In this document: piece after piece, positions 1 through 7,099 of the stretch | Numbering within the stretch: position 1 is the first letter of the stretch | How the letters are laid out: each line of letters opens with the position of its first letter | Assembly: GCA_007121115.1 (NCBI GenBank) | Contig: SKMI01000149.1 | Coordinates: forward strand, 1-10,894 | DNA from: Paracoccaceae bacterium | GTDB taxonomy: Bacteria; Pseudomonadota; Alphaproteobacteria; Rhodobacterales; Rhodobacteraceae | Direction: 5' to 3' | Length of the DNA stretch: 10,894 nt | Notes under the pieces: generated by a model | What the model was told of the DNA's origin: nothing | Databases searched by the model: none | The model's input: only the letters and a program-made list of their open reading frames with translations | Position numbers and translations under genes: made by a program

Positions 1-126
1 GCTCATGCTGTGTGTCCCCCATATCCTGGCGCAATCGGAACGCAGGACGGCTGTAGATCAGCACAGGCAAACCGCGTCCGGCAACATGTGGCTTCTGATC
101 CCTGAAAGCGCCCTGCATGACCCGGC

Positions 127-2040
127 TCACAGGGGCCAGACGATCAGCAGGATCGGAATGCTGATTGCAACCACCAGGATTTCCAGCGGCAGGCCCAACC
201 GCCAGTAATCGCCGAACCGGAACCCCCCGGGGCCAAGGATCAGGGTTGCGTTCTGGTGCCCGATGGGTGTGAGAAACGCGCAGGAGGCCCCGATGGCCAC
301 GGCCATCAGAAAGCTGTCAGGGTTGACGCCCAGATTTGCCGCAATGCCGATGGCGATGGGGCACAGGACGGCGGCAGTGGCGGCATTGTTCATCAGATCC
401 GAAAGGAACATTGTCTTGACCATGATCACACCAAGGGCCACGATGGCATTGCCCCGGGCGATGGCATCCACCATAAACCGGGCCAGAATGTCGGCGGCCC
501 CCGTCGCCTCCATGGCGCCTGCAATCGGGATCAGCGCGGCCAGCAGCACGATGACGGGCCAGTCGATGGTCATGTAGATTTTGCGAAGCGGCACTGTGCG
601 CAGCACCATCGTCGCCAGCACGCCCAGGGCAAAGGCCGCCGCCGCGGGCAAGAGCCCCGCAGTCACGATAGCGATCGCACCAAGCAGGATCGCTACCGAA
701 ATGAATGCCAGCCGCGCGTCGGGCATGTGCAGCGCGCGCTCACCCAGCGGCACACAGCCGGTTTCCTTGACGAATTCGAACAGGGCTTCCGATGGGCCGT
801 GCATCAGCAGCAAATCGCCGGATTTCAGCTTCAGGCTGCGCAACCGGGTCTGCGGAGGCCGCCCCTCGCGCGATACGGCCAGCATGTTCAGCTCGAAGCG
901 TGTGCGCAGACCCAGTTCCGTGGCGGATTGACCAACAATGGCCGACCCCGGCAGCACGGCCAGTTCGCGCAACACGATATCGTCACCATTGCGGGGGCGG
1001 TCTGTGTGATCATTCGCGCCTGTGCGCAGACCGGGGCGCAGCCGTTCAAGCCTGGCGGGCAGCGACGATTTTCTGCGCTGTTCGGCCCCGTCGTCCGTGC
1101 CGCTGTCCGATGTATCGGCAACGCCATCTGCGGATGCATCCCCTCCGGCCGAGCCTTTTTCCTCCAGCTTGATGTCAAAGACCGCTAGGGCTTCGGCCAG
1201 AGCCTCGACCTCGGCCTCCAGCACCAGAATGTCGTTTTCCTTGATGCGGCGCCCGCCATGCGGGGCCATCATCCGCACATGGTTGCGCAGCAGACCGATG
1301 ATGGATGCGTCGGTATCCTCGATCTCGTTCTCGAACTGGCGCAGCGTCAGGCCGATGGCCTTGCTTTTGGGCGGAATGCGCACTTCGGTCACATAGGCAC
1401 CGGGGTCAAAGCTTTCCCCGCCCGAGGCTTCACGCGCAGGGACAAGCCGCCACCCCAGCAGAAAAATGAACGCAACGCCGGCCAGTGCGACGGCCACACC
1501 GACAGGGGCGAAATCGAACATGGCGAAATGCCCGAACCCGGCATCATTGCGAAAGCTTGACACAATCAGGTTCGGCGGCGTGCCGATCAATGTTGTCATC
1601 CCGCCCATGATCGTGCCAAAGGCCAGCGGCATCAGAACCTGACCGGGCGTCAGGTCCAGCCGGTGCGACATCTGTATGGCGATCGGCATCAGCAGGGCCA
1701 TCGCGCCCACATTGTTCATGAAGCCCGACAGCACCGTGCCAATACCCAGAAGGGCGGCCATGCTTGTCAGCCGCCCGGCCGCGCGCGGCATGACGCGCCG
1801 CGCCAGCCAGTCCACGGCCCCAGTATCGTGCAACCCGCGGCTGAGGATCAGCACACAGGCCACGGTAATCACCGCCGGATGGGCAAAGCCGTCAAACGCA
1901 TCGGCCGCGGGGACCAGCCCGGTGACCACGCAGGCCATCAGTGCGGCGAAGGCCACAACATCATGGCGCAAACGCCCCCACAGGAACAGCACCAGCATGG
2001 CCGCCAGTATCGAAAAGACAAGGACCTGCGATTGTGTCAT
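127..2040 (-). CDS. SLC13-type anion permease with two TrkA_C domains
   Basis: Inner-membrane carrier of the SLC13/DASS (ArsB/NhaD-like) fold, 637 residues. Family members move sulfate, dicarboxylates or other anions, usually with Na+; the substrate cannot be read from sequence. Two hydrophobic halves (about 1-200 and 440-637) each carry the inverted-repeat signature: MNN at 108-110 plus GTPPN at 153-157, and MNN at 550-552 plus TPIGHQ at 591-596. Between them lie two soluble RCK C-terminal (TrkA_C) domains, about 216-292 and 356-435, typical of the long regulated members of this family. They are joined by an acidic, Ser/Gly/Asp-rich linker (about 293-355), probably disordered. I chose the ATG at 2040 because GGAG lies 9 bases upstream; a GTG at 2055 lengthens the frame by 5 codons but has no ribosome site. 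It lies 103 bases downstream of the Grx-MauE gene on the same strand and may be cotranscribed. Confidence 0.9.
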   Translation of the reverse strand: MTQSQVLVFSILAAMLVLFLWGRLRHDVVAFAALMACVVTGLVPAADAFDGFAHPAVITVACVLILSRGLHDTGAVDWLARRVMPRAAGRLTSMAALLGIGTVLSGFMNNVGAMALLMPIAIQMSHRLDLTPGQVLMPLAFGTIMGGMTTLIGTPPNLIVSSFRNDAGFGHFAMFDFAPVGVAVALAGVAFIFLLGWRLVPAREASGGESFDPGAYVTEVRIPPKSKAIGLTLRQFENEIEDTDASIIGLLRNHVRMMAPHGGRRIKENDILVLEAEVEALAEALAVFDIKLEEKGSAGGDASADGVADTSDSGTDDGAEQRRKSSLPARLERLRPGLRTGANDHTDRPRNGDDIVLRELAVLPGSAIVGQSATELGLRTRFELNMLAVSREGRPPQTRLRSLKLKSGDLLLMHGPSEALFEFVKETGCVPLGERALHMPDARLAFISVAILLGAIAIVTAGLLPAAAAFALGVLATMVLRTVPLRKIYMTIDWPVIVLLAALIPIAGAMEATGAADILARFMVDAIARGNAIVALGVIMVKTMFLSDLMNNAATAAVLCPIAIGIAANLGVNPDSFLMAVAIGASCAFLTPIGHQNATLILGPGGFRFGDYWRLGLPLEILVVAISIPILLIVWPL

Positions 2041-2143
2041 CCGCCGCGGCTCCACACAAAGGGCATGACCAGATAATCACCCCGGATGCGGATCCTCAAC
2101 GCGCGGCCCCGCGAAGGCCCGGCGCCGAACCCACCTTGCACGC

Positions 2144-2911
2144 TCAGAAGCCGATCCCCACACCTGCGGGTTTCGTCAGCATCCAGATCGCCATGCCCAT
2201 CATCATCAGGTTTTCGGTCAGCGACACAAACCCCAGCGGCACATTGGTATCGCCCCCGACGCAGGCGCATTTCAGCTCTCGCTTGTCGATATAGACGGCC
2301 TTGAAGACCGACACCGCCCCCACCGTGCCGATGAACAGGGCAACCGGGATGGACAGCCACATCAGCGCACCTGACACCATCAACACACCTGCCAGCCCTT
2401 CGGTAAAGGGATAGACATAGCCATAGCGGACCCAGCGCTGCGCCAGCAGGTCATAGTTCAGGAACATGGTTGAAAAGCTTTCCACGTCCTTGAGCTTCTG
2501 CAGGGCCAGCAGACACATGGACATGGCGATGAACCATTCGGCCGCGGCAACGGTCACTAGGCTGCCCTGGGTGGCCCAGCTGGTGGCCAGCGCCATTGCG
2601 GCTGCCATCGCAAAAAGCGCGATGACGGGCGTGTAGGTAACTTCATCCTCGTCCGGGGTGTCCTTTCCGAAGAACCGAAGCACATCCTCATAGCCACCGA
2701 TGCGCTTGCCGTCGATGAACACTTGCGGCGTAGTCTTGACATCATTGCGCGCCATGAAGTCCTCGACCTCATCACGCGATTTCAGGTGATGGTCATCGAC
2801 CTCGTAGCCTTCGCGCATGAGCAGATCCAGGGTCTTCAGCCCAAAGGGGCACATGTGGTCCGTCATCACCATGCGATGCAGTTCTGCCTGCTGTGTCGCA
2901 TCATTGGACAT
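2144..2911 (-). CDS. glutaredoxin-MauE/DoxX-like membrane fusion protein
   Basis: Protein of 255 residues with two parts. Residues about 11-83 are a glutaredoxin fold: single active-site cysteine in CPFG (C21-G24), the cis-proline segment TPQVF (61-65) and the glutathione-side GG pair (72-73). CPFG has one cysteine, so monothiol or deglutathionylation chemistry is more likely than dithiol reduction. Residues about 92-255 hold about four membrane segments resembling MauE/DoxX-type redox membrane proteins. A Cys-Ala-Cys pair (C215, C217) followed by GG sits before the last helix and could exchange disulfides with the glutaredoxin domain. MauE itself is known for methylamine dehydrogenase maturation, but no mau genes are here, so that role should not be assumed. 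The start is supported by AAAGGAAA upstream. The gene lies 115 bases downstream of the P-type ATPase on the same strand, suggesting a link to metal or thiol homeostasis (inference). Confidence 0.85.
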   Translation of the reverse strand: MSNDATQQAELHRMVMTDHMCPFGLKTLDLLMREGYEVDDHHLKSRDEVEDFMARNDVKTTPQVFIDGKRIGGYEDVLRFFGKDTPDEDEVTYTPVIALFAMAAAMALATSWATQGSLVTVAAAEWFIAMSMCLLALQKLKDVESFSTMFLNYDLLAQRWVRYGYVYPFTEGLAGVLMVSGALMWLSIPVALFIGTVGAVSVFKAVYIDKRELKCACVGGDTNVPLGFVSLTENLMMMGMAIWMLTKPAGVGIGF

Positions 2912-2932
2912 GCCGATTTCCTTTCAATTTCA

Positions 2933-2990
2933 ATGAAGGCGCCCCGCCTGCCCGCCGCGCCATGCAGGCGGCAACGCAGTTCACCTTCAT
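2933..2990. other. nested inverted repeat between ATPase and Grx-MauE genes
   Basis: A perfect 8-bp repeat, CCGCCTGC (2944-2951) and GCAGGCGG (2964-2971), encloses a 12-base loop. Outside it lies a 7-bp pair, ATGAAGG (2933-2939) and CCTTCAT (2984-2990). In the minus-strand transcript this falls after the ATPase stop and just before the glutaredoxin ribosome site. It lacks the U-run of an intrinsic terminator, so it may be an mRNA processing or stability structure, or chance in GC-rich DNA. Confidence 0.35.
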
Positions 2991-3026
2991 GGTGCTTTCT
3001 GTTCGCGGGCCGGGGTGCAGTGGTGC

Positions 3027-5819
3027 CTAATCCCTGGCGTCCGGCTTTTGCTTCGCGCTTGTCTCATCCCTTGCAGGCGCCTGCGTTTCGGATGTGAAGG
3101 GCAGATAGCCTTGCCGTTGCAGCATCTTTTCGCCTTCCACCAGAAAGAACACTCCAAGACCAACGAGGATGCACAGCATCCAGTTCCGCGCATCCATCGG
3201 CTCCGTGGCAAACAGCGTGTTCATGAAGGGGGCGTAGGTCAGCAGCAGTTGCAGCCCGATGATCGCGGCAATGGCGATCAGGGCCACCTTGTTCCCGGTC
3301 AGCCCGGACAGCGTCCAGGCCGGCGCGCTGAAGGCGCGGGTGTTGAGCAGATAGAACACCTGCCCCATGACCAGCGCATTCACGGCCAGTGTCCGGGCCA
3401 GTTCCACCGGCGTGTCCGGATCCTGTTGTTCAAGATAGAACAGCAACCCCGCCCCGCTGAGCAGAAGCATGCCGACAAAGGCCGTGCGCCACAGCACAAA
3501 GCCGGTCAGCAGCACCTCATCGGTGGGGCGCGGCGCCCGGGTCATCAGATCGCCTTCGGCCTTTTCCCAGGCGAAGGCGATCCCCAGGGTCACGGCCGTG
3601 ACCATATTGATCCAGAGGATCTGTACCGGCGTCATTGGCAGCGCAAAACCCAGCAATATGGCAAGCACGATGATGAAGGCCTGCGCGAAATTGGTGGGCA
3701 GCAGGAACAGGATCGCCTTGCGGAAATTGTCATAGACAACGCGGCCTTCCTTCACCGCGCGCTCGATCGAGGCGAAGTTGTCATCGGCCAGCACCATGGC
3801 GGATGCTTCGCGCGCGGCTTCGGTGCCCTCCTGCCCCATGGCGATGCCGATATCGGCGCGCTTGAGGGCCGGTGCATCATTCACACCGTCCCCGGTCATG
3901 GCGACGACTTGGCCCCTGGACTGCAACGCCTTCACAAGCCGCAGCTTGTGCTCGGGGCTGGCGCGGGCAAAGACATTCACCTCGGCAATCCGGTCGGGCA
4001 GGTCGTCGTCGGAGATATCCTCGACCTCACGCCCGGTGAGCACCTGATCGCTATTCTTCAGCCCCAGCGATTGCGCGACCGCGGCGGCGGTCTTGGCGTG
4101 ATCCCCGGTGATCATCCGCACGCCGATGCCCGCATCGTGGCAGAACCTGACGGAGTCGATCGCCTCGTCGCGCGCGGGGTCGATCAGGCCGAACAGGCCC
4201 AGAAAGACAAGATCCTGCGCGACGTCCTCTTCGGAGAGTTCCGAGGCCTCGCCCACGTCCTTGCGCGCAACCGCCAGCAGCCGTTGGCCGCGCTCGGCGA
4301 TCTTGTCGGCCCAGTCGGCCCATTGGTCGGGGTCCAGGTCACGCACCTCATCGCCGTGCTGCTCCTTGCTGCACATCTCAAGCAGCCGCTCGGGCGCGCC
4401 CTTGACGTAGACGACATGATTGCCCTCCTCACCCTTGTGCAGCGTCGCCATGTAGTGCCGTTCCGATGCGAAGGGGATCGCGTCCTTGCGGGGGCGGTCC
4501 CCGGCCTCGGAGTCGGGGTCCAGATCGGCCTTGCGGGCCAGCACGATCAGCGCAGCCTCCATCGGGTCGCCCTCGGGGCGCCACGCGCCATCCTCCTCGG
4601 CCAGTTCGGCATCATTGCACAACAGGCCGATCCGCAGCATCTCGGCCAGGTCGGAATGTTCGGTGATGTCTGCGTCCGCGTTATCGTCGATGGTAAAGCT
4701 GCCTTCGGGCGCATAGCCCACGCCCTCGACCTCGACCTCCGCCCTGGCGGTGCGCAGGGTCTTTACGGTCATCTCGTTGCGGGTCAGCGTGCCGGTCTTG
4801 TCGGCGCAGATGGTGGTGACGGCGCCCAGGGTTTCGACCGCGGGCAGTTTGCGGATGATTGCGTTGCGCTTCGCCATCCGCTCAACCCCGATGGCAAGCG
4901 TGACCGTCATCACCGCGGGGAGACCTTCGGGGATCGCGGCAACGGCGATCGAGACGGCGGCGAAGAACATCTCGCTCCAGTCCTCGCCCCAGACAAGGAC
5001 ACCGATCAGCAGGACAAGGACGGACAGCCCCACGATTGCGATGCTGAGCGTGCGGGTAAAGCTGTCAAGCTTGCGCATCAACGGGGTGCGCAGGCTCTCG
5101 ACCTCGGACAGCATGGTGCTGATCTGGCCGATTTCGGTCTCTTCGCCGATCCGGACGACAAGCCCCGTGCCCGTGCCCGAAGTGACCAGCGTGCCCGAGT
5201 GGGCAAGGCTGCTCCGGTCGCCGATATCGGCGTCTTCATGGACGGGATCGGTGGTTTTTTCCACCGCGGTGGATTCACCGGTAAGCGCGGCCTCCTGCGT
5301 CTGAAGGTTGCGCGCGCGCAGCAGGCGAATATCTGCGGGCACGCTGTCACCGGCCTCCAGATGGACAATATCACCCGGCACCAGCTCTTCGGCCGATATC
5401 TTGCGCGTCTTGCCGCTGCGGGTGACGCGCGCTTCCTGCGAGAGTATTTTCTGAACGCTTTCAAGCGCGCGCTCGGCGCGGCCTTCCTGAATGAAGCCGA
5501 TCACGCCGATGATCAGAACCACGGCCAGGATCACGCCGCTGTCAAGATACTCCCCAAGCAACCCGGTCACGACCGCGGCGACCAGCAAAAGATAGATGAA
5601 AAGGTTGTTGAACTGGCTGATGAAACGCCGCAGGGCGGATTGGCGGCTGCCCCGTTGCAGCCGGTTTTCCCCGAACTTTTCACGCCGCGCCTTTACCGTA
5701 TCCTCGTCCAGACCGTTTTCGGGGTCCGCATCCAGCTTTTCCAGCGCGTCGTCCCTGGAAAGCGCGTGCCACGCCTGCTTGTCCGGATCATCCCCGGACG
5801 GCTGATCATCTTTCGCCAT
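3027..5819 (-). CDS. P-type (type II) cation-transporting ATPase
   Basis: Complete 930-residue inner-membrane ion pump driven by ATP. Landmarks in order: N-terminal cation-ATPase domain (about 15-85); actuator motif TGES (180-183); TM4 motif PEGLP (297-301); phosphorylation motif DKTGT with the acceptor aspartate D340; nucleotide-binding KGAPE (473-477); hinge TGDGVND (642-648); then the M5-M10 membrane domain to about 895 and a hydrophilic tail. PEGLP places it with SERCA/PMCA/Na,K-type pumps, not heavy-metal P1B pumps, which have CPC. Against SERCA the M4 glutamate (E298), M5 Asn (N710) and M6 Asn/Thr (N738, T741) are kept, but the M5 glutamate is Q713 and the M6 aspartate is A742. The transported ion, often annotated as Ca2+, is therefore uncertain. 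The ATG at 5819 is the natural start; the ribosome site (GCGAG) is weak. It is preceded by dodecin and followed by Grx-MauE on the same strand. Confidence 0.93.
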   Translation of the reverse strand: MAKDDQPSGDDPDKQAWHALSRDDALEKLDADPENGLDEDTVKARREKFGENRLQRGSRQSALRRFISQFNNLFIYLLLVAAVVTGLLGEYLDSGVILAVVLIIGVIGFIQEGRAERALESVQKILSQEARVTRSGKTRKISAEELVPGDIVHLEAGDSVPADIRLLRARNLQTQEAALTGESTAVEKTTDPVHEDADIGDRSSLAHSGTLVTSGTGTGLVVRIGEETEIGQISTMLSEVESLRTPLMRKLDSFTRTLSIAIVGLSVLVLLIGVLVWGEDWSEMFFAAVSIAVAAIPEGLPAVMTVTLAIGVERMAKRNAIIRKLPAVETLGAVTTICADKTGTLTRNEMTVKTLRTARAEVEVEGVGYAPEGSFTIDDNADADITEHSDLAEMLRIGLLCNDAELAEEDGAWRPEGDPMEAALIVLARKADLDPDSEAGDRPRKDAIPFASERHYMATLHKGEEGNHVVYVKGAPERLLEMCSKEQHGDEVRDLDPDQWADWADKIAERGQRLLAVARKDVGEASELSEEDVAQDLVFLGLFGLIDPARDEAIDSVRFCHDAGIGVRMITGDHAKTAAAVAQSLGLKNSDQVLTGREVEDISDDDLPDRIAEVNVFARASPEHKLRLVKALQSRGQVVAMTGDGVNDAPALKRADIGIAMGQEGTEAAREASAMVLADDNFASIERAVKEGRVVYDNFRKAILFLLPTNFAQAFIIVLAILLGFALPMTPVQILWINMVTAVTLGIAFAWEKAEGDLMTRAPRPTDEVLLTGFVLWRTAFVGMLLLSGAGLLFYLEQQDPDTPVELARTLAVNALVMGQVFYLLNTRAFSAPAWTLSGLTGNKVALIAIAAIIGLQLLLTYAPFMNTLFATEPMDARNWMLCILVGLGVFFLVEGEKMLQRQGYLPFTSETQAPARDETSAKQKPDARD

Positions 5820-5862
5820 ATGCTCGCTTTCTTCGCATCACCGATCTGATGATTATCCCCAC

Positions 5863-5895
5863 GAAGGCCGGGGCACTTCCATACCCCGACCCTTC
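5863..5895. other. stem-loop between dodecin and ATPase genes
   Basis: GAAGG (5863-5867) pairs with CCTTC (5891-5895), and inside it CGGGG (5869-5873) pairs with CCCCG (5884-5888): ten pairs, a small internal loop and a 10-base apical loop. In the minus-strand direction it lies after the dodecin stop and 44 bases before the ATPase start, with no U-run. It could attenuate or separate dodecin from ATPase expression. No convincing promoter was found in the rest of the 158-base gap. Confidence 0.4.
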
Positions 5896-5977
5896 ATTTC
5901 GTCACTGTTTTTCGGATTTGCGCACAGGCCAGGTCAAACGTCAGGCACGCATCCACAAGGCCTGACCGCTCGCTGGC

Positions 5978-6193
5978 CTATCCAGCGTCCTGACCATCAA
6001 GCAGGAAACTGATCTTCGCATTCACGCGGTAGCTGGTGATCCTGCCGTTTTCAACTGCGGCGTTCATTTCCTTGATATAGACCGATTTCACGTTCCGAAC
6101 CGACTTCGAGGCCTGCGTGACCGCATTTTGCGCGGCGTCCTCAAAGCTCTTGTCGGATTCGGCAAGGACTTCGATTACCTTGAGCATGGACAT
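5978..6193 (-). CDS. dodecin family flavin-binding protein
   Basis: Small cytoplasmic protein of 71 residues, the normal length for dodecins, which form hollow dodecamers that store or buffer flavins. The family pattern is clear: strand KVIEVLAES at the N-terminus, a central helix (SFEDAAQNAVTQASKSV, 16-32), RN at 33-34, then two long strands with VENGRITSYRVNAKISF (47-63). At the places where related dodecins carry the flavin-stacking Trp and a contacting Gln, this protein appears to have Ser37/Tyr39 and Met43, so flavin affinity may differ (my manual alignment). I chose the internal ATG at 6193 over an ATG at 6280 because AGGAG lies 7 bases upstream and the extension has no dodecin character. 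An FNR-like box (6280-6293) is upstream, and a strong stem-loop separates the gene from the phasin-like gene. Confidence 0.9.
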   Translation of the reverse strand: MSMLKVIEVLAESDKSFEDAAQNAVTQASKSVRNVKSVYIKEMNAAVENGRITSYRVNAKISFLLDGQDAG

Positions 6194-6252
6194 TGTGTCT
6201 CTCCTCTCGCGTTTGGGTTCGGCGCAGGGCGTACCCCTGAACCTGATCCATG

Positions 6253-6293
6253 AGCATATCACCCTGACGGGCGGCAGCATTAACCACGATCAA
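6253..6293 (-). promoter_or_regulatory. FNR-like box and -10 element for dodecin
   Basis: The plus strand reads TTAAC-CACG-ATCAA at 6280-6293; on the coding strand this is TTGAT-CGTG-GTTAA, matching 8 of the 10 fixed bases of the classical TTGAT-N4-ATCAA. A TATGCT hexamer (6258-6253 on the minus strand) fits a -10 element and would start transcription near 6246. The box centre is then about 40.5 bases upstream, the class II activator position, and the leader would be about 53 bases. The box resembles those at 6956-6969 and 8335-8348. Confidence 0.55.
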
Positions 6294-6294
6294 G

Positions 6295-6335
6295 AGGCCT
6301 GGGGCGGATCACCCGTAGATCCGAATCCCCGGCCT
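6295..6335 (-). terminator. 15-bp stem-loop between phasin-like gene and dodecin
   Basis: AGGCC (6295-6299), GGGG (6301-6304) and CGGATC (6305-6310) pair in order with GATCCG (6318-6323), CCCC (6327-6330) and GGCCT (6331-6335). The result is 15 pairs, one single-base bulge, one 3-base bulge and a 7-base loop. It lies 41 bases beyond the phasin-like stop on the minus strand and directly before the dodecin box. Only a weak T-containing stretch (CTCTTG) follows, so termination may be inefficient; an mRNA 3'-end protector is the alternative. Confidence 0.5.
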
Positions 6336-6375
6336 GGCGCCTTGCCCGCCCGCGATCACCTTGCCCTGGCGCGTG

Positions 6376-6885
6376 TCACACTGGCGTTGCGTGCCCGGTC
6401 GATTTCGACGGCTCCTTGCCGTCAGCTTTCGCATCCGCCTTGCCAGCGGTTTTTCCGGCCCCGCCAGATGCGGCCTTGCTGGGCGATTTTCCTGACCCTT
6501 CCGATTCGGCATCGGGCGATGCCATCTCGGTCTGTGTGGTCATGGCCGCCCCCGCACAGCGCATGCAAAGCGCAGTCCAGTCCTGCATATCCGCGCTCAG
6601 GCGGGCAAGGGATCCACGCTGCCATTCGGCCATGGCGCGCATGGCCTGCCCTGGATCGGCGGCGCCGTTCGACTTGGCGTCCTGCAGGGCCTCGATGGCG
6701 GTTTCGGTCGCTGCGTGGCGGCGTTCAAACCAGTGGCGCGTGAAGGTCTCGGCCTCCTTGAGCAAGCGATCCTGCATCGCCAGGGCCTGCTCGAACTGAG
6801 CGCCTCCGACACCGGTCCCCATGAAGAGCGCCTGCGTCTGGCGCGCCATGTCAGTCAGATCGGGGGGTGATTGGTCTTTGGTCAT
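6376..6885 (-). CDS. phasin-like PHA granule protein
   Basis: Protein of 169 residues. Residues about 10-120 are predicted mostly helical and amphipathic, rich in Ala, Gln, Met and Glu, with no transmembrane segment or signal peptide. The C-terminal tail (about 122-169) is low-complexity, rich in Lys, Ala, Gly and Ser, with repeated GK/AGK units. This build, a helical body plus an Ala/Lys-rich tail, is typical of phasins, which coat polyhydroxyalkanoate granules, and a PHA synthase gene lies in the same window. I see no single diagnostic motif, so the name rests on overall character and context. The ATG at 6885 is chosen because GGAG lies 7 bases upstream; the frame is open back to 7146, but that extension would run through the divergent regulatory region. 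It is transcribed divergently from the Crp/Fnr gene, with a shared FNR-like box between them. Confidence 0.65.
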   Translation of the reverse strand: MTKDQSPPDLTDMARQTQALFMGTGVGGAQFEQALAMQDRLLKEAETFTRHWFERRHAATETAIEALQDAKSNGAADPGQAMRAMAEWQRGSLARLSADMQDWTALCMRCAGAAMTTQTEMASPDAESEGSGKSPSKAASGGAGKTAGKADAKADGKEPSKSTGHATPV

Positions 6886-6926
6886 ATGTCTACTCCGTTT
6901 TTCACAGGAACTTTTAGCCAACCAGA

Positions 6927-6999
6927 ATGTTATCATGTCGTCCAATCCGTTGGCATTAACTTGTGTCAAACCGGACCCGGCGCGGGCTGCGGCTATCCT
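6927..6999. promoter_or_regulatory. divergent regulatory region with FNR-like box (phasin-like / Crp-Fnr genes)
   Basis: The box TTAAC-TTGT-GTCAA lies at 6956-6969 in the 214-base divergent gap. Toward the phasin-like gene, TAACAT (6932-6927 on the minus strand) is a -10 candidate that puts the box centre about 42.5 bases from the start. Toward the regulator, TATCCT (6994-6999) would put it at about 43.5. Both distances are near the class II position, so one dimer might act on both genes, including autoregulation. Nothing else stands out in the gap. Confidence 0.55.
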
Positions 7000-7099
7000 G
7001 GCTACGACTGCCGTGGTAACCTGTGCCTGTCCTTGGTCCGCGTTTTCAGCCCTGCCGGGCCCTTCAGCATGAGGACGCGCTGTTTTTATGGAGTGCATC

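Noticed and set aside
1..118. Partial minus-strand ORF (about 39 codons) just downstream of the permease
   Set aside because: It has no clear ribosome site, weaker third-position GC than the real genes and no recognisable motif, and it runs off the window. I see nothing else in 1-126.
256..1188. A 310-codon plus-strand frame opposite the SLC13-type permease
   Set aside because: It is an antisense shadow of a real gene with a composition unlike a protein and no ribosome site I could support.
2901..2990. A 29-codon minus-strand ORF with two Cys, overlapping the Grx-MauE start, as a possible leader peptide
   Set aside because: It has no convincing ribosome site and lies over an inverted repeat; the overlap alone is not enough evidence.
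3015..5849. A 944-codon open frame on the plus strand opposite the P-type ATPase
   Set aside because: It mirrors the ATPase gene in GC-rich DNA, is rich in His, Gln, Arg and Gly, shows no domain, and the minus-strand protein is unmistakably real.
5909..5937. TTGACC on the minus strand (5937-5932) as a -35 for the ATPase
   Set aside because: No acceptable -10 hexamer lies 16-18 bases downstream.
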